Below, in pieces: positions 1-8,740 of a DNA stretch of 64,000 nucleotides; the stretch's first letter is position 1, and each line of letters opens with the position of its first letter. Position numbers and translations under genes: made by a program. The notes under the pieces were generated by a model that saw only the letters and a list, made by a program, of their open reading frames with translations, did not search any database and was not told the DNA's origin. Source of the stretch: an uncultured Haliea sp. (GTDB lineage: Bacteria > Pseudomonadota > Gammaproteobacteria > Pseudomonadales > Halieaceae); the NCBI GenBank assembly GCA_947258585.1, contig CAMYIZ010000048.1, positions 48,692-112,691 of the forward strand, in the 5' to 3' direction.

Positions 1-734
1 TCAACCATGTCCAGCCAGCCGTCCAGCTGGTCGCGGGTACCGGCGAGTATCAACAGGTTGCGCATGTTGTCCACGCGCAGGAACGACTGCTCCTCCGCCA
101 CCGGACGCAGGATCTCGGCCATGTTGGTGGCGCTGATAAAGTGCAGCGGCACCACCACCGTGCTGTAGCCCGCCCCGGGATCACGCGGATTCGCCAACCT
201 TGGCGCCAGCCGTGTGGCCTGCGGGGATCCGGTGACAAGGTAGCGACCGTCGCTGCCGCGCACCATCAGGATATTGTTGGCCTTGAGCAGCGACTCCAGG
301 ATCTGCAGCAGCTGGTCGCGGGGAATCGGGGTACGGGAGCGCAAGGTAATCTTGCCCTGCACAGGGTGGTCGAGGATGTAGTCCATGCCGAGGATATCAC
401 CCAGCACCGCGTGCACCACCTCCCCCAGGGGAGCCTCCTCGAAATTGAGACTGACATCCTCGCCGACCAGGCGCACTGGCTCGCTGCGTTCGGGCATCCG
501 AATCTGGTTGTCGGTGCCGCGGTACAGTACAGGCTGCACCCGCTCCTCGCGAGAGGCGGCCAACTCATCGGCACCCGTCGCGAGCTGGCCGGGTTCCTCA
601 GCCTCCGCCGTGGCGGATGCCTCTGCCGGCTCGGGCTTGTATGGCTGCCCGCGGAACTGGTTATCCAGCAGCGAACAGCTGGCCAGCAGCGGTACCAGCA
701 TCAGCAGGGTGTAGGGCCGTCGCAACATATTCAT
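1..734 (-). CDS. gspD: Type II secretion outer-membrane secretin GspD (N-terminal part, runs off left edge)
   Basis: GspD forms the outer-membrane secretin ring that lets folded proteins leave the periplasm. Only about 244 N-terminal residues are in the window; the rest lies beyond base 1. The start ATG at 734 begins MNMLRRPYTLL, and a lipobox (LLASC, Cys20) follows a short hydrophobic stretch, so the protein is probably a lipoprotein, as in XpsD-type secretins that do not need a separate pilotin. After a Pro/Glu/Ala-rich linker come the N0 domain (about residues 80-165) and the start of an N1 domain (LHFISATNMAEILRPV). It is the last gene of the operon, 47 bases after gspC. Confidence 0.9.
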   Translation of the reverse strand, partial: MNMLRRPYTLLMLVPLLASCSLLDNQFRGQPYKPEPAEASATAEAEEPGQLATGADELAASREERVQPVLYRGTDNQIRMPERSEPVRLVGEDVSLNFEEAPLGEVVHAVLGDILGMDYILDHPVQGKITLRSRTPIPRDQLLQILESLLKANNILMVRGSDGRYLVTGSPQATRLAPRLANPRDPGAGYSTVVVPLHFISATNMAEILRPVAEEQSFLRVDNMRNLLILAGTRDQLDGWLDMV

Positions 735-781
735 TCCTTGGTCGTGCCTTGTTCGTTTGTGAGTATTGATGGCAGCGCAAA

Positions 782-1408
782 TCAGCGCTGGCCACCCAAC
801 GTCAGTTCGTCAGCGCCTTCCAGCGGGGGCGGTGGTGCTCCCGCCGGCTCCGCCGTGGCCGGTGGCTCCACGCTGATACTGCCGGAGCTGCGCTCCAGGA
901 CCAGACTTTCCGTATCGGCGCCACTGGCCAGGGTCGCGCCGTCAGCGGACACCTGTTCCAGGGTCCAACCGGCAACCTCCTCGCCCACCCGGATGCGCTG
1001 TTGCTCGTTCTGGACCAGGGCAATGATACCCCCACTGTCTCCGCTGCCGAAAACGCCCAGCAGGCGCACACCCTTCAGCTTGGGAGCGCGGTCGGGTTTG
1101 CGCTGCGCTTTGGTGTCAGCGCTCGCGATGGGGCGTCGACCCTCCCAGAATAGGGGCCGCTCCCGCAGCTCGGCACTGTCGCCCGGCGCAACCACGCGTC
1201 GGGTCAGCTGGTCCGCCACGGTCAACGCCGAGGCGGCGGGCTCCACGGCCGCGGGCGCCGAGGGCAGTAGCGCACCCGCGAGAATCCACGCCAACTGCAG
1301 TACCAGCAGCAGCGCCGGTACCAGACACAGCAGCTCAATCCTACGCTCCGTGCGCAGCGGGTCCTGGGCCACGCGATAGCGCGACACCACCCTCTCCACC
1401 AGACTCAT
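782..1408 (-). CDS. gspC: Type II secretion inner-membrane coupling protein, GspC/XpsN-like, without PDZ domain
   Basis: This 208-residue protein probably links the inner-membrane platform to the secretin. It has one N-terminal membrane segment (about residues 24-48), a linker, then a GspC homology-region-like domain (about 85-165) containing RPLFWEGRRP and GVRLLGVFG. The C-terminus is rich in Pro, Ala and Glu. There is no PDZ or coiled-coil domain after the homology region, so it is shorter than enteric GspC and resembles the XpsN/PilP-like form. The start at 1408 is chosen because it overlaps the gspM stop as ATGA; an upstream in-frame extension is a shadow of gspM. Assignment rests on the homology region and operon position. 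Confidence 0.75.
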   Translation of the reverse strand: MSLVERVVSRYRVAQDPLRTERRIELLCLVPALLLVLQLAWILAGALLPSAPAAVEPAASALTVADQLTRRVVAPGDSAELRERPLFWEGRRPIASADTKAQRKPDRAPKLKGVRLLGVFGSGDSGGIIALVQNEQQRIRVGEEVAGWTLEQVSADGATLASGADTESLVLERSSGSISVEPPATAEPAGAPPPPLEGADELTLGGQR

Positions 1409-1971
1409 GCCCGCACCCTCAGGGCCAGGACTTGCAGGGTGACATTGACCGTTTGCGTCTCCTCTTCCTGCTGCCTGCGACTGGCGCGGCTGGGCCATAT
1501 CTCAATGGACTCGATCAGCAACAACGGCAGGTAGCTGTTGAGTTCAGCCAGGGCGCTGTCCAGAGCCGGCAGGTCGCCCGCAGCAGTGAGCTTGACCGCA
1601 ATACTGTCAAAGCCCTCCTGCTCCCGCACCGGCAGGATCTGGCTGTTGCTGATCACCAGCCCGGCGGCGGCCAGGATTTCCCGCACGTTCTTTTGCAGAT
1701 TGGCGGCCACACTACCGGGATCGTCGGTCGCCGGATAGACGAGGTCCAGCACATCCGAGCCCACCGCGCTCGCGGCCAGCCGCACATCAGCCTCCCGGTT
1801 CAGGAGCCCCTGCAGGCGCGCGATGCGCGGCTCCAGGCGCTCGATCTCCGCCTGGTAATCGCCCCGCATATCGAGCAGGCCCACTGCCAAATAGAGCAGC
1901 ACCAGCAGCGGCACGACCAGAGTGCCCAGCACCATGACGGCGTAGCGGGGATTGCCACGCAGCCAGTTCAC
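1405..1971 (-). CDS. gspM: Type II secretion protein GspM
   Basis: GspM is a bitopic inner-membrane protein that partners GspL and stabilises the assembly platform. The 188-residue product has a short cytoplasmic N-terminus, one membrane segment (about residues 10-33), a coiled-coil-prone stretch (EIERLEPRIARLQGLLNRE) and a periplasmic ferredoxin-like domain, the expected GspM layout. The start is GTG at 1971, overlapping the gspL stop as GTGA; its own stop overlaps gspC by four bases. The call rests mainly on topology, size and position between gspL and gspC, because GspM sequences are poorly conserved. Confidence 0.75.
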   Translation of the reverse strand: MNWLRGNPRYAVMVLGTLVVPLLVLLYLAVGLLDMRGDYQAEIERLEPRIARLQGLLNREADVRLAASAVGSDVLDLVYPATDDPGSVAANLQKNVREILAAAGLVISNSQILPVREQEGFDSIAVKLTAAGDLPALDSALAELNSYLPLLLIESIEIWPSRASRRQQEEETQTVNVTLQVLALRVRA

Positions 1972-2978
1972 GGCGCCACCTCCCGCAACCGGACATTCAC
2001 GTTGAACTGCTCCACGCCGGTATTGCCGACAGCGGCGATACCCTGGTCGGAGACCTCCTCAAAGTCCGGCTGTCGGGTCAGCTCCTGGATCACACCGGCG
2101 GCGTCTGCCGCTCGCCCCCGCAGCCGCAGGTCGCGACCGCGCAGGGTGAACTGGGCCACGTAGGCATCGTCAGCAAGCAGGCGGGTGAGGCGGGCGAGCA
2201 GGGTGTGGGGGTCTGGATACTCGCGCAGATAATCGTTGACGGCGAGGATGGTCTGGTTGGCGGCGGAGAGGGACTCGCGCTGGCGCGTCACCTCGGCAGC
2301 CTCGCGATCGACCCGGCTGGCCAGCGCCTCATAGCGCTGCAATTCCAGATACTTGCCGCCGGCGGCCAGGGCCAGAACCAGCAGTAACAGCAGGAAACCA
2401 CCACCGAGCAGGCTGCCGATGCGCAGCAGGCGGCGCTGGTAGCGAGCCAGGCGCGCCGCCTCGCCGAAACCGAGCAGGACGATGGGACGGTCCCCCGACA
2501 TTGCCCACACTTCACGCTCGTGGATATTGTGAATATCGTAGCGGCTGCCAAGGTAGCGCATGGCGGCGCTGCGGGACACGATTGCCAGCTCCACCTGCAG
2601 CCCGCGCTCCGTGCGCTCCACCAGGGACCAGCCGGCGGCGGTATCCGAAGCCGGGAACGGGCTGTTGGCCATCACCTCGAGCTGCATCACGGACTGCAGT
2701 TCGTCCTCCGCGGCCCGCGGCAGGGTCAGGGTCCGGAACAACACCAGGGCATCGGGCAGGCAAACAGCGTGGCAACTGGCATCGCCGGCAGTGACTGGCA
2801 CCCCGGCGTGATAACACCGGCTGCCGGATTCGTCCTCCACCCGGACAATGTCGTCCAGGCGGGCGCGCACCGGGGAGCGATCTCCCCACAGGAATTCCGC
2901 CCAGGCCACCTGCCAGTGGTGCCCTATCCGGCGCATGTCATACCCGAACAGCTGCCATTGTTGGGATCGGTCGAGCAT
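1968..2978 (-). CDS. gspL: Type II secretion protein GspL (PilN-fused, short form)
   Basis: GspL recruits the GspE ATPase to the inner membrane and contacts GspM. The 336-residue product has a cytoplasmic actin-like portion (about residues 1-180, with LPRAAEDELQSVMQLE), one membrane helix (188-207, Leu-rich), a coiled coil (about 210-245) and a periplasmic PilN-like fold ending ...FNVNVRLREVAP. It is somewhat shorter than enteric GspL (about 400 residues) and closer to the Xanthomonas XpsL type. It lies 5 bases after gspK and overlaps gspM by four bases, so translation is probably coupled. Confidence 0.8.
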   Translation of the reverse strand: MLDRSQQWQLFGYDMRRIGHHWQVAWAEFLWGDRSPVRARLDDIVRVEDESGSRCYHAGVPVTAGDASCHAVCLPDALVLFRTLTLPRAAEDELQSVMQLEVMANSPFPASDTAAGWSLVERTERGLQVELAIVSRSAAMRYLGSRYDIHNIHEREVWAMSGDRPIVLLGFGEAARLARYQRRLLRIGSLLGGGFLLLLLVLALAAGGKYLELQRYEALASRVDREAAEVTRQRESLSAANQTILAVNDYLREYPDPHTLLARLTRLLADDAYVAQFTLRGRDLRLRGRAADAAGVIQELTRQPDFEEVSDQGIAAVGNTGVEQFNVNVRLREVAP

Positions 2979-2983
2979 AGGGC

Positions 2984-3739
2984 CTAGCGCGCTCCTGCGG
3001 TTATTGTGTCACCGAGCACCCGCGGGGCCTCCGTGCGCGTAAATTGCCAGGGCAGGCCGCCACCACCAGCCCCCCCCTGCAGGACAACCCAGCGCCGACG
3101 CAGCCAGGTCCGCCCATTGTATTCCAGCAGCGCATCCAGGCGATACGCCGCGCCAGCATCCATACGTATTTCGTCGCGGACAGCATCCAGCAGCGCGCGG
3201 TCGAAACCGGGCACCTGCAACCATCCCTCAACCGACTGCAGCTGCGGAGCGCCCAGTTGCAGGCCACCCCGGAAGTTGCGCGATTGTAGCACAGTGTCCG
3301 CCATGCGCCGGGCATCGCCCCGGGCCATACCGCCGGCGCTGGCAAACAACTGCTCGAGCTGTTCCGCACTGGCACTGAGCAGGTCAAGCAAGCGACCGGA
3401 CGGCACCATACGCACCCGGACCGGCAGCTCGCCAATATTGAAAACGTCCTCAAGCACCGGCTCCAGATCACCTCCGGACGCAGCGCTCTCCCGCCCAGCC
3501 AGCTGCCGTTGACGCGCCAGCAGCAGATTGATGGCACCGTCGCCAGCGGCGGCGGTCTTCGCCCGCGCGATATGGGTCTGGGCCATGCGCACGTCCGTAC
3601 GCGCTTCGGAGACGATACCCACTACCAACACGGACATCGCGGCAATAAACCACACCACCATCGCCAGTGCGACGCCGCGCTGGCTATGCATAGGACGTCC
3701 CGGCTCGCGGTAATATTCCCGCTGGTGTCGAGCAGTCAT
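2984..3739 (-). CDS. gspK: Type II secretion minor pseudopilin GspK
   Basis: GspK caps the tip of the pseudopilus together with GspI and GspJ. The 251-residue product has a prepilin-type signal: the peptidase site follows SQRG (Gly22) and precedes a hydrophobic helix VALAMVVWFIAAMSVLVVG. The +5 position is Met instead of Glu, a known hallmark of GspK among pseudopilins. It is also far longer than the other pseudopilins, as expected for its extra alpha domain. The start at 3739 is chosen from the ATGA overlap with gspJ; an internal ATG nearer the cleavage site (3691) is an alternative. Confidence 0.88.
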   Translation of the reverse strand: MTARHQREYYREPGRPMHSQRGVALAMVVWFIAAMSVLVVGIVSEARTDVRMAQTHIARAKTAAAGDGAINLLLARQRQLAGRESAASGGDLEPVLEDVFNIGELPVRVRMVPSGRLLDLLSASAEQLEQLFASAGGMARGDARRMADTVLQSRNFRGGLQLGAPQLQSVEGWLQVPGFDRALLDAVRDEIRMDAGAAYRLDALLEYNGRTWLRRRWVVLQGGAGGGGLPWQFTRTEAPRVLGDTITAGAR

Positions 3740-4335
3740 CGCGGCACCGCCATGACCAGCTCGGGCCAGAAGCGCTCCTGGCTGCGCAGACGCAGGCGCA
3801 GGGACGCGGGCACGCCGCCGCCGGTCGGCCACTCCGGCACCCAGTCTTTTTCAACGCTGCCGCGATACGCTACCTCAAACTGCTGCAGGTCCCGGACCAT
3901 GACCCGGGATGGAGTTTCCTCCCAGCTCACGTTGCGGGCGTCGCCCCGCGACTCCTGCCAGCGCAGCACCAGCTCGCCCTCCTCCCGGGCCAGGCGCAAG
4001 AGGTACTGGCCGCCAAAATTCTCGCCAAACATGATGTTGGCCTTGAATACCAGTTCTACCGCCGTGCCCCCGAACCAGGCCGCATCCGAGGGCCCGCCGC
4101 CCAGCGTCAGGCCCTCGCCGCCCCCCAAACCGCGGGTGGTGCTGTCCACCAGGTCCCGCAGCAGGGTGCTGACCGAACGCACTTCGTCCACCCGCGTCAT
4201 CATCCGGTCCAGCGACTGCTGGGTATTGGCGAAGGTGCGCAGGGCAGTGATGGTGGCGAGCATGATCAGCGATAGCACCGACAGCGCCACCACGACCTCC
4301 ACCAGGGTAAAGCCTCGCCGATGCCGGGGGGTCAT
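3736..4335 (-). CDS. gspJ: Type II secretion minor pseudopilin GspJ
   Basis: GspJ is part of the pseudopilus tip complex. The 199-residue product begins with a prepilin leader (MTPRHRRG, cleavage after Gly8) followed by FTLVEVVVAL, with the conserved Glu at +5 and a hydrophobic helix. The size (about 200 residues) and the position between gspI and gspK identify it among the minor pseudopilins. The start overlaps the gspI stop as ATGA and its stop overlaps gspK in the same way. Confidence 0.88.
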   Translation of the reverse strand: MTPRHRRGFTLVEVVVALSVLSLIMLATITALRTFANTQQSLDRMMTRVDEVRSVSTLLRDLVDSTTRGLGGGEGLTLGGGPSDAAWFGGTAVELVFKANIMFGENFGGQYLLRLAREEGELVLRWQESRGDARNVSWEETPSRVMVRDLQQFEVAYRGSVEKDWVPEWPTGGGVPASLRLRLRSQERFWPELVMAVPR

Positions 4336-4721
4336 TGCGCCGCCACGCCGGCAACCACCGAATGCAACACCACCTGCCGGGCCCTGCTGCCATCCGTCCA
4401 GCTGACGGCCACCTCAATGTCCTGCAGGGCGCCCTGGGGCAAGTCGCCGATGGCAAACCGGGTGGGCGATGCCTGCACCCGCCACAGGAAGCCGCCAGCG
4501 GTCTCACCCGTGCGACCAAGGCCCCCCGCCGGCACCGCCGCGTTGTCAGCCAGCAGCGAGCGCGCCAACTCAACGCCGTAGGCGTACTTTTCGTCCATGC
4601 GAACGTTGCGGGTGGCGCCGCTGGTGGCCTGGTACAGGGCGCCCAGGGACAGGCCGAGGATGGCCATCGCCACCAGCATTTCCAACAGGGAGAAGCCGCG
4701 GGCGGAACTAGCGTGCGGCAT
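4332..4721 (-). CDS. gspI: Type II secretion minor pseudopilin GspI
   Basis: GspI is the core minor pseudopilin that nucleates the tip complex with GspJ and GspK. The 129-residue product has a nine-residue leader (MPHASSARG) and then FSLLEMLVAMAILGLSLGAL, with Glu at +5, and a GspI-type body containing RNVRMDEKYAYGVELARSLL. The length matches the family (about 120-130 residues). The gene overlaps gspH by 14 bases and gspJ by four. Confidence 0.88.
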   Translation of the reverse strand: MPHASSARGFSLLEMLVAMAILGLSLGALYQATSGATRNVRMDEKYAYGVELARSLLADNAAVPAGGLGRTGETAGGFLWRVQASPTRFAIGDLPQGALQDIEVAVSWTDGSRARQVVLHSVVAGVAAQ

Positions 4722-5178
4722 AGGTCGCCTGGCTCACCGACCCCAGCAACCAGTCGATACTGATGCTGACCCCGGCCCCACTGGCGGACTCGATATCCAC
4801 CCCGCCGCCACTGGCACCGCCCTCGGGATAAAAACGGATGATACCGACAGTATCTTCGTTCAACTCCCTCGCGGCATGTACCGTCATGGTGACACTATCC
4901 GGCAGTCGGTGGACGTCACCATTGAAACTCAGGCTGCGCTCCCGGGGATTGACCGCGACATTCTGCGCGCGACCGCTGTTGACCGCCGCGTAGCGGGCGG
5001 ATGCGAAAATGGTCACCACATCGCGCACGGCCTGACGGTAGCGGATATTCTCATACAGCTTCATTGTCGAGGGGACCGCCAGCGCCAGCACCAGGCCGGC
5101 AATCGCCAGCGCCGCCATCAGCTCCAGCAGGGAGAAGCCGGCCGCGGCCCGCCGGGACGTGGCAGTGGCTGACGGCAT
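4708..5178 (-). CDS. gspH: Type II secretion minor pseudopilin GspH
   Basis: GspH sits between the tip complex and the GspG shaft of the pseudopilus. The 156-residue product has a 14-residue leader ending AAAG, then FSLLELMAALAIAGLVLALA with Glu at +5, then a GspH-type domain (ASARYAAVNSGRAQNVAVN). The start is uncertain: ATG at 5178 leaves 7 bases after the gspG stop and gives a normal leader, while ATG at 5202 would overlap gspG by 17 bases. Neither has a strong ribosome binding site. Confidence 0.85.
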   Translation of the reverse strand: MPSATATSRRAAAGFSLLELMAALAIAGLVLALAVPSTMKLYENIRYRQAVRDVVTIFASARYAAVNSGRAQNVAVNPRERSLSFNGDVHRLPDSVTMTVHAARELNEDTVGIIRFYPEGGASGGGVDIESASGAGVSISIDWLLGSVSQATYAAR

Positions 5179-5185
5179 CAGGGGT

Positions 5186-5626
5186 CTACCAGTTGCCGAC
5201 ATCCTGGTCTTCACCCTCCCCCCCGGGCGTACCATTCTGGCCGTAGCTGAAGATGTCGACCTCACCACGCTCCCCGGGGTACTTGTAGTTGTACTCCCGA
5301 TTCCAGGGGTCCAGCGGCACATCCGACTTCAGGTAAGGGCCGTTCCAGCCGGCGGCATTGCCGGGTTTGCGCACCAGTGCCTCCAGGCCTTCGCTGGAGG
5401 CGGGGAAGCGACCGACATCCAGTTTGTACATCTCCAGCGCCTGCTCCAGATCCTTGATCTGGAGGGCAGCCGTTTTGGTCTTGGCGCCGCCGAGCTGGTT
5501 CAGCACCCGCGGCCCCACCAGGCTCATCAGCAGGCCGAGAATGGCCAACACCACCAACAGTTCCATCAGGGTAAAACCCCGACCCAGGCGGCGGTTACCG
5601 CGACTGCGCGCTTGAAGTATCTGCAT
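5186..5626 (-). CDS. gspG: Type II secretion major pseudopilin GspG
   Basis: GspG is the main subunit of the pseudopilus that pushes substrates through the secretin. The 146-residue product has a 17-residue leader ending RLGRG, then FTLMELLVVLAILGLLMSLV with Glu at +5. Its C-terminus carries the family signature, including DVPLDPWNREYNYKYPG and a Gly/Asp-rich calcium-binding loop ending DQDVGNW. The ATG at 5626 is preferred because it gives a standard leader; an AGGGAG stretch lies about 13 bases upstream. An in-frame extension to 5695 would overlap gspF. Confidence 0.95.
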   Translation of the reverse strand: MQILQARSRGNRRLGRGFTLMELLVVLAILGLLMSLVGPRVLNQLGGAKTKTAALQIKDLEQALEMYKLDVGRFPASSEGLEALVRKPGNAAGWNGPYLKSDVPLDPWNREYNYKYPGERGEVDIFSYGQNGTPGGEGEDQDVGNW

Positions 5627-5678
5627 GCTCTCTATTTGCTCCCTTGTTACGAAAATTGCGCGGACGCCGCCGGACGGC

Positions 5679-6878
5679 TCAGATTGCCAGGTCATTGACG
5701 GACAGAATTCCCATCAGGATGGCGATAATGATCACCGCGATCAGGAACCCCATGCCGAGGATCAGGACCGGCTCCAACAGAGTCAGCCCGCGCTTGACCC
5801 CCGCCTGGACATGGCCGTCGAAGACCTTGGCCAGCTCCAGCATCATCTTGTCCAGGCTGCCGGACTCCTCGCCTACCCGGGTCATCTGGATCACCATCGG
5901 CGTGAACAGCCCGGTCTCGTCCAGCGCCACCGACATCCGCTTGCCCGACTTCACCGCCGGCGGCAGCACCTGCAGCGCCTGCCGGATCACCCGGTTGTCG
6001 ACGGTATCGATGGCGATCGAAATCGCTTTCAGCAGCGACACCCCGTTGCCCAGCAGGGTACCCACGGTGCGCGCAAATTTCGACACCTCAAACTTGAATA
6101 CGATCCCCCCGGCGAGGGGCAGGCGCAAGAGACGGGCATCCTTGCTGGCCTGTCCCTGCTCCGTACCGAGCCAGCGACGCAGCCAGAGGCCACCCGCAAC
6201 CAGCAGCAGCAGCAACAACCAGCCGAAGTCGGCGATAAAATCGGCGGCACCAATGACCATCGCGGTCAGCGGCGGCAGCGCTTCTCCCATGTCCTCGAAC
6301 AGGCTTTCAAACTGGGGCACCACGAATCCCAGCATGAGCACGATCGACAGTACCGACACCACCAGCAGGATGGCCGGGTAGATGAGCGCGGAGATCACGC
6401 TGTCGCGATTGGCCCTGGCGTTCTCGAGGTACTCCACCAGCCGGTCCAGCACTGCGCTCAGCTGACCGCTGGCTTCGCCGGAGCGCACCATGTTGATGTA
6501 GAAGCTGCCGAAGGCCTCTTCATGGGGAAGCAGTGCCTGGCTCAGGGATTTGCCACCCTTGACCGCTGCCAGCAGGTCCTGCAGTAGGGCGGCGAGTGCC
6601 GGCTCCGAGGCCATGTCGATCAACACTTTGAGGGCTCGGTCCAGAGGCAGGCCTGCACGCAGCAGTACGGCCAGTTCGCTGGTCGTAGACAGCACGTCCT
6701 GGCGCCTGACCGCCCTGCCGGGAGATGCCGCCGCGGCGGCGATACCGGGCTCCAGGCTGAGCAGGGTCAGGCCCTGGCCGCGCAGCTGGCGGGAGGCGAG
6801 CTCCAGCCCCTCCGCCTCGATGGAGCCGTCCCGGGACTTGCCATCACGGCTGATCGCCCTGTAGCGAAAGTGCGCCAC
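5679..6878 (-). CDS. gspF: Type II secretion inner-membrane platform protein GspF
   Basis: GspF is the polytopic platform protein that transmits ATPase motion to pseudopilus assembly. The 399-residue product has two repeated T2SSF cytoplasmic domains (about residues 70-195 and 272-392) and three membrane segments (near 170-195, 220-240 and 365-395), with the family motif LPHEEAFGSFYINMVRSGE. The start is GTG at 6878, nine bases after the gspE stop and following an AGGGA-like site. Its length is standard for the family. Confidence 0.93.
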   Translation of the reverse strand: MAHFRYRAISRDGKSRDGSIEAEGLELASRQLRGQGLTLLSLEPGIAAAAASPGRAVRRQDVLSTTSELAVLLRAGLPLDRALKVLIDMASEPALAALLQDLLAAVKGGKSLSQALLPHEEAFGSFYINMVRSGEASGQLSAVLDRLVEYLENARANRDSVISALIYPAILLVVSVLSIVLMLGFVVPQFESLFEDMGEALPPLTAMVIGAADFIADFGWLLLLLLVAGGLWLRRWLGTEQGQASKDARLLRLPLAGGIVFKFEVSKFARTVGTLLGNGVSLLKAISIAIDTVDNRVIRQALQVLPPAVKSGKRMSVALDETGLFTPMVIQMTRVGEESGSLDKMMLELAKVFDGHVQAGVKRGLTLLEPVLILGMGFLIAVIIIAILMGILSVNDLAI

Positions 6879-6887
6879 GATCCCTGC

Positions 6888-8615
6888 TCAGGCCGCGTCG
6901 GCGCCGGCCGCGTCGAGGCCGGATTCGCTCTGGTCCTGGGTGACCCGCATGACTTCCTCCAGCGAAGTCTCACCGCGCACCACCTTGCGCAGGCCGTCTT
7001 CGTACAGCGTGATCATGCCCTGGCGCCGGGCCGCCGCGTGCAGCACGGTGGCATCGGCGCCGCTCATGATGACCCGGTGCATCGCCTCGTCGAGGGCGAA
7101 CAGCTCGTGAATCGCGGTGCGCCCGGCATAGCCGGTTTCCAGGCAGTGGGCACAGCCCCGCGCCTGGTAAACCGTGGGAGTGGCGCTACCGCCACCGAGG
7201 AAAGGCCCGAGGCCGTAGCGCTGGACCGCCTCGGCGGACAACTCCACCGGGGCCTTGCAATGCCGGCACAGGGTGCGCACCAGGCGCTGGGCCAATACGC
7301 CGTTCACGGCGGAGGTGATCAGGTAGCGCTCCACGCCCATGTCTTCCAGCCGGGTAATGGCACCGGCGGCGGTATTGGTGTGCAGGGTGGAGAGGACCAG
7401 GTGACCGGTCAGCGCCGACTGCACCCCGATCTGGGCCGTTTCGGTGTCGCGCATCTCACCGATCATGATGATATCGGGGTCCTGGCGCAGGATGGCCCGC
7501 AGGGCGCGGGCAAAATTGAGCTCGATCTGGGCCTGCACCTGGATCTGGTTCACCCCCTGCAACTGGTATTCCACCGGGTCTTCCACGGTGATGATCTTGA
7601 GCCGGTCGGAATCCAGCGAGGCCAGCGAGGCGTACAGGGTGGTGGTCTTGCCGGAGCCGGTGGGACCGGTCACCAGCAGCACGCCGTGGGGGCTGTCCAG
7701 CAGCCGGGTGTAGCGCTCCAGGGTGTCGGCACTGAACCCCATGTCGGTCAGGCTGAGGCGGATATTGCCCCGGTCCAGCACCCGCATGACGATGCTCTCG
7801 CCGTGCACCGTCGGTATGGTGGAAACCCGCAGGTCCAGCTCGTGGCCCTTGACCCGAATCATGATGCGGCCATCCTGGGGCAGGCGCCGCTCGGCGATGT
7901 TCATGTGGGCCAGCAGCTTGATCCGCGAGGCGATCGCGGCGCCCAGGTTGGCGGCGGGGGAATCCGCATACTCCTGCAGCACACCGTCGACCCGGTAGCG
8001 CAGGTGCAGGCCGTCCTCGAACGGCTCAACATGGATGTCGGAAGCACCCATATCCACCGCGCGATGAATAATCTGGTTGACCAGGCGAATGACCGGCGCT
8101 TCACTGGCCAGATCCTTGAGGTGCTCGATAAAGTCGTCGTCGCTCTGGCCGCCGAACCGGTCGCCAAGGACGTCGCCGTCGTCTTCGCCTTCAGCGCCCT
8201 GCAAGCGCAACTGTTGAGCCCGGGCGATATCACTTTCCAGGCCCAGCACGATGGTCACGGGGCGTTCCAGCGCCATGGCGAGCGCTTTGGCGAGGAAGGG
8301 ATCCTGCGGCACAGCCGCCGCGAAACGCACCCCGCCCTCGTCAACGGCCACGGGGACCACCGCGTTGTTGACCAGGAATTCCTGGGCCACCCCGTCCAGG
8401 GGTACCGGCTCCGCCGGATAGTCGGACGCCTGCTGTAGCGGAATGCCCAGCTGCTCGCTGAGCGCCAGCGCAACGTCCTGCTCCGACACCAGGCCCAGCT
8501 TCACCAGCACCTGGCCGAACAGGTCGCCCATTTCACCCTGGGCAAGCAGGGTACGTTCGACGTCCCGTTCGGACATTTTTCCCTGCTGTACCAGCAGTTC
8601 ACCGAGTCTGGTCAT
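6888..8615 (-). CDS. gspE: Type II secretion ATPase GspE (XpsE type)
   Basis: GspE is the cytoplasmic hexameric ATPase powering pseudopilus assembly. The 575-residue product begins with an MshEN/XpsE-type N-terminal domain (residues 1-140). The catalytic core shows Walker A GPTGSGKTTT (317-326), Asp box IITVEDPVEY (341-350), Walker B DIIMIGEMRD (381-390) and His box LSTLHTNTA (408-416). A zinc-binding tetracysteine motif is present as two CxxC pairs (CRHC at 450-453 and GCAHC further on). It is the first gene of the secretion operon; an extended -10 element lies about 70 bases upstream. Confidence 0.96.
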   Translation of the reverse strand: MTRLGELLVQQGKMSERDVERTLLAQGEMGDLFGQVLVKLGLVSEQDVALALSEQLGIPLQQASDYPAEPVPLDGVAQEFLVNNAVVPVAVDEGGVRFAAAVPQDPFLAKALAMALERPVTIVLGLESDIARAQQLRLQGAEGEDDGDVLGDRFGGQSDDDFIEHLKDLASEAPVIRLVNQIIHRAVDMGASDIHVEPFEDGLHLRYRVDGVLQEYADSPAANLGAAIASRIKLLAHMNIAERRLPQDGRIMIRVKGHELDLRVSTIPTVHGESIVMRVLDRGNIRLSLTDMGFSADTLERYTRLLDSPHGVLLVTGPTGSGKTTTLYASLASLDSDRLKIITVEDPVEYQLQGVNQIQVQAQIELNFARALRAILRQDPDIIMIGEMRDTETAQIGVQSALTGHLVLSTLHTNTAAGAITRLEDMGVERYLITSAVNGVLAQRLVRTLCRHCKAPVELSAEAVQRYGLGPFLGGGSATPTVYQARGCAHCLETGYAGRTAIHELFALDEAMHRVIMSGADATVLHAAARRQGMITLYEDGLRKVVRGETSLEEVMRVTQDQSESGLDAAGADAA

Positions 8616-8683
8616 GGTGCGCCGTCATTGCTCATGTCTGTAGTAGACGGTTCACAGCCCCAGCTGCTTCCCGCGATCGCGCG

Positions 8684-8694
8684 ATTGTAGCACA
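8684..8694 (-). promoter_or_regulatory. Extended -10 promoter element upstream of gspE
   Basis: On the minus strand this reads TGTGCTACAAT, an extended -10 (TGn before TACAAT), 69 bases before the gspE start. The -35 region is weak, which is usual for extended -10 promoters. The same core precedes fabV and, as TGTGCTAAAAT, nadA. Confidence 0.5.
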
Positions 8695-8740
8695 GCGGGG
8701 ATTGAAGATTGGCCGCCGGCTGCGCTGCCGGCGGGCCTGC

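Noticed and set aside
141..1379. Long open frames opposite to the secretion genes and many other genes
   Set aside because: High GC gives long antisense frames; the genes on the other strand have clear families and coupled starts.
3283..3293. TGTGCTACAAT extended -10 sequence on the minus strand inside gspK
   Set aside because: It lies in mid-gene, encodes normal GspK residues and no gene start follows at a fitting distance; most likely chance, though an internal promoter cannot be excluded.
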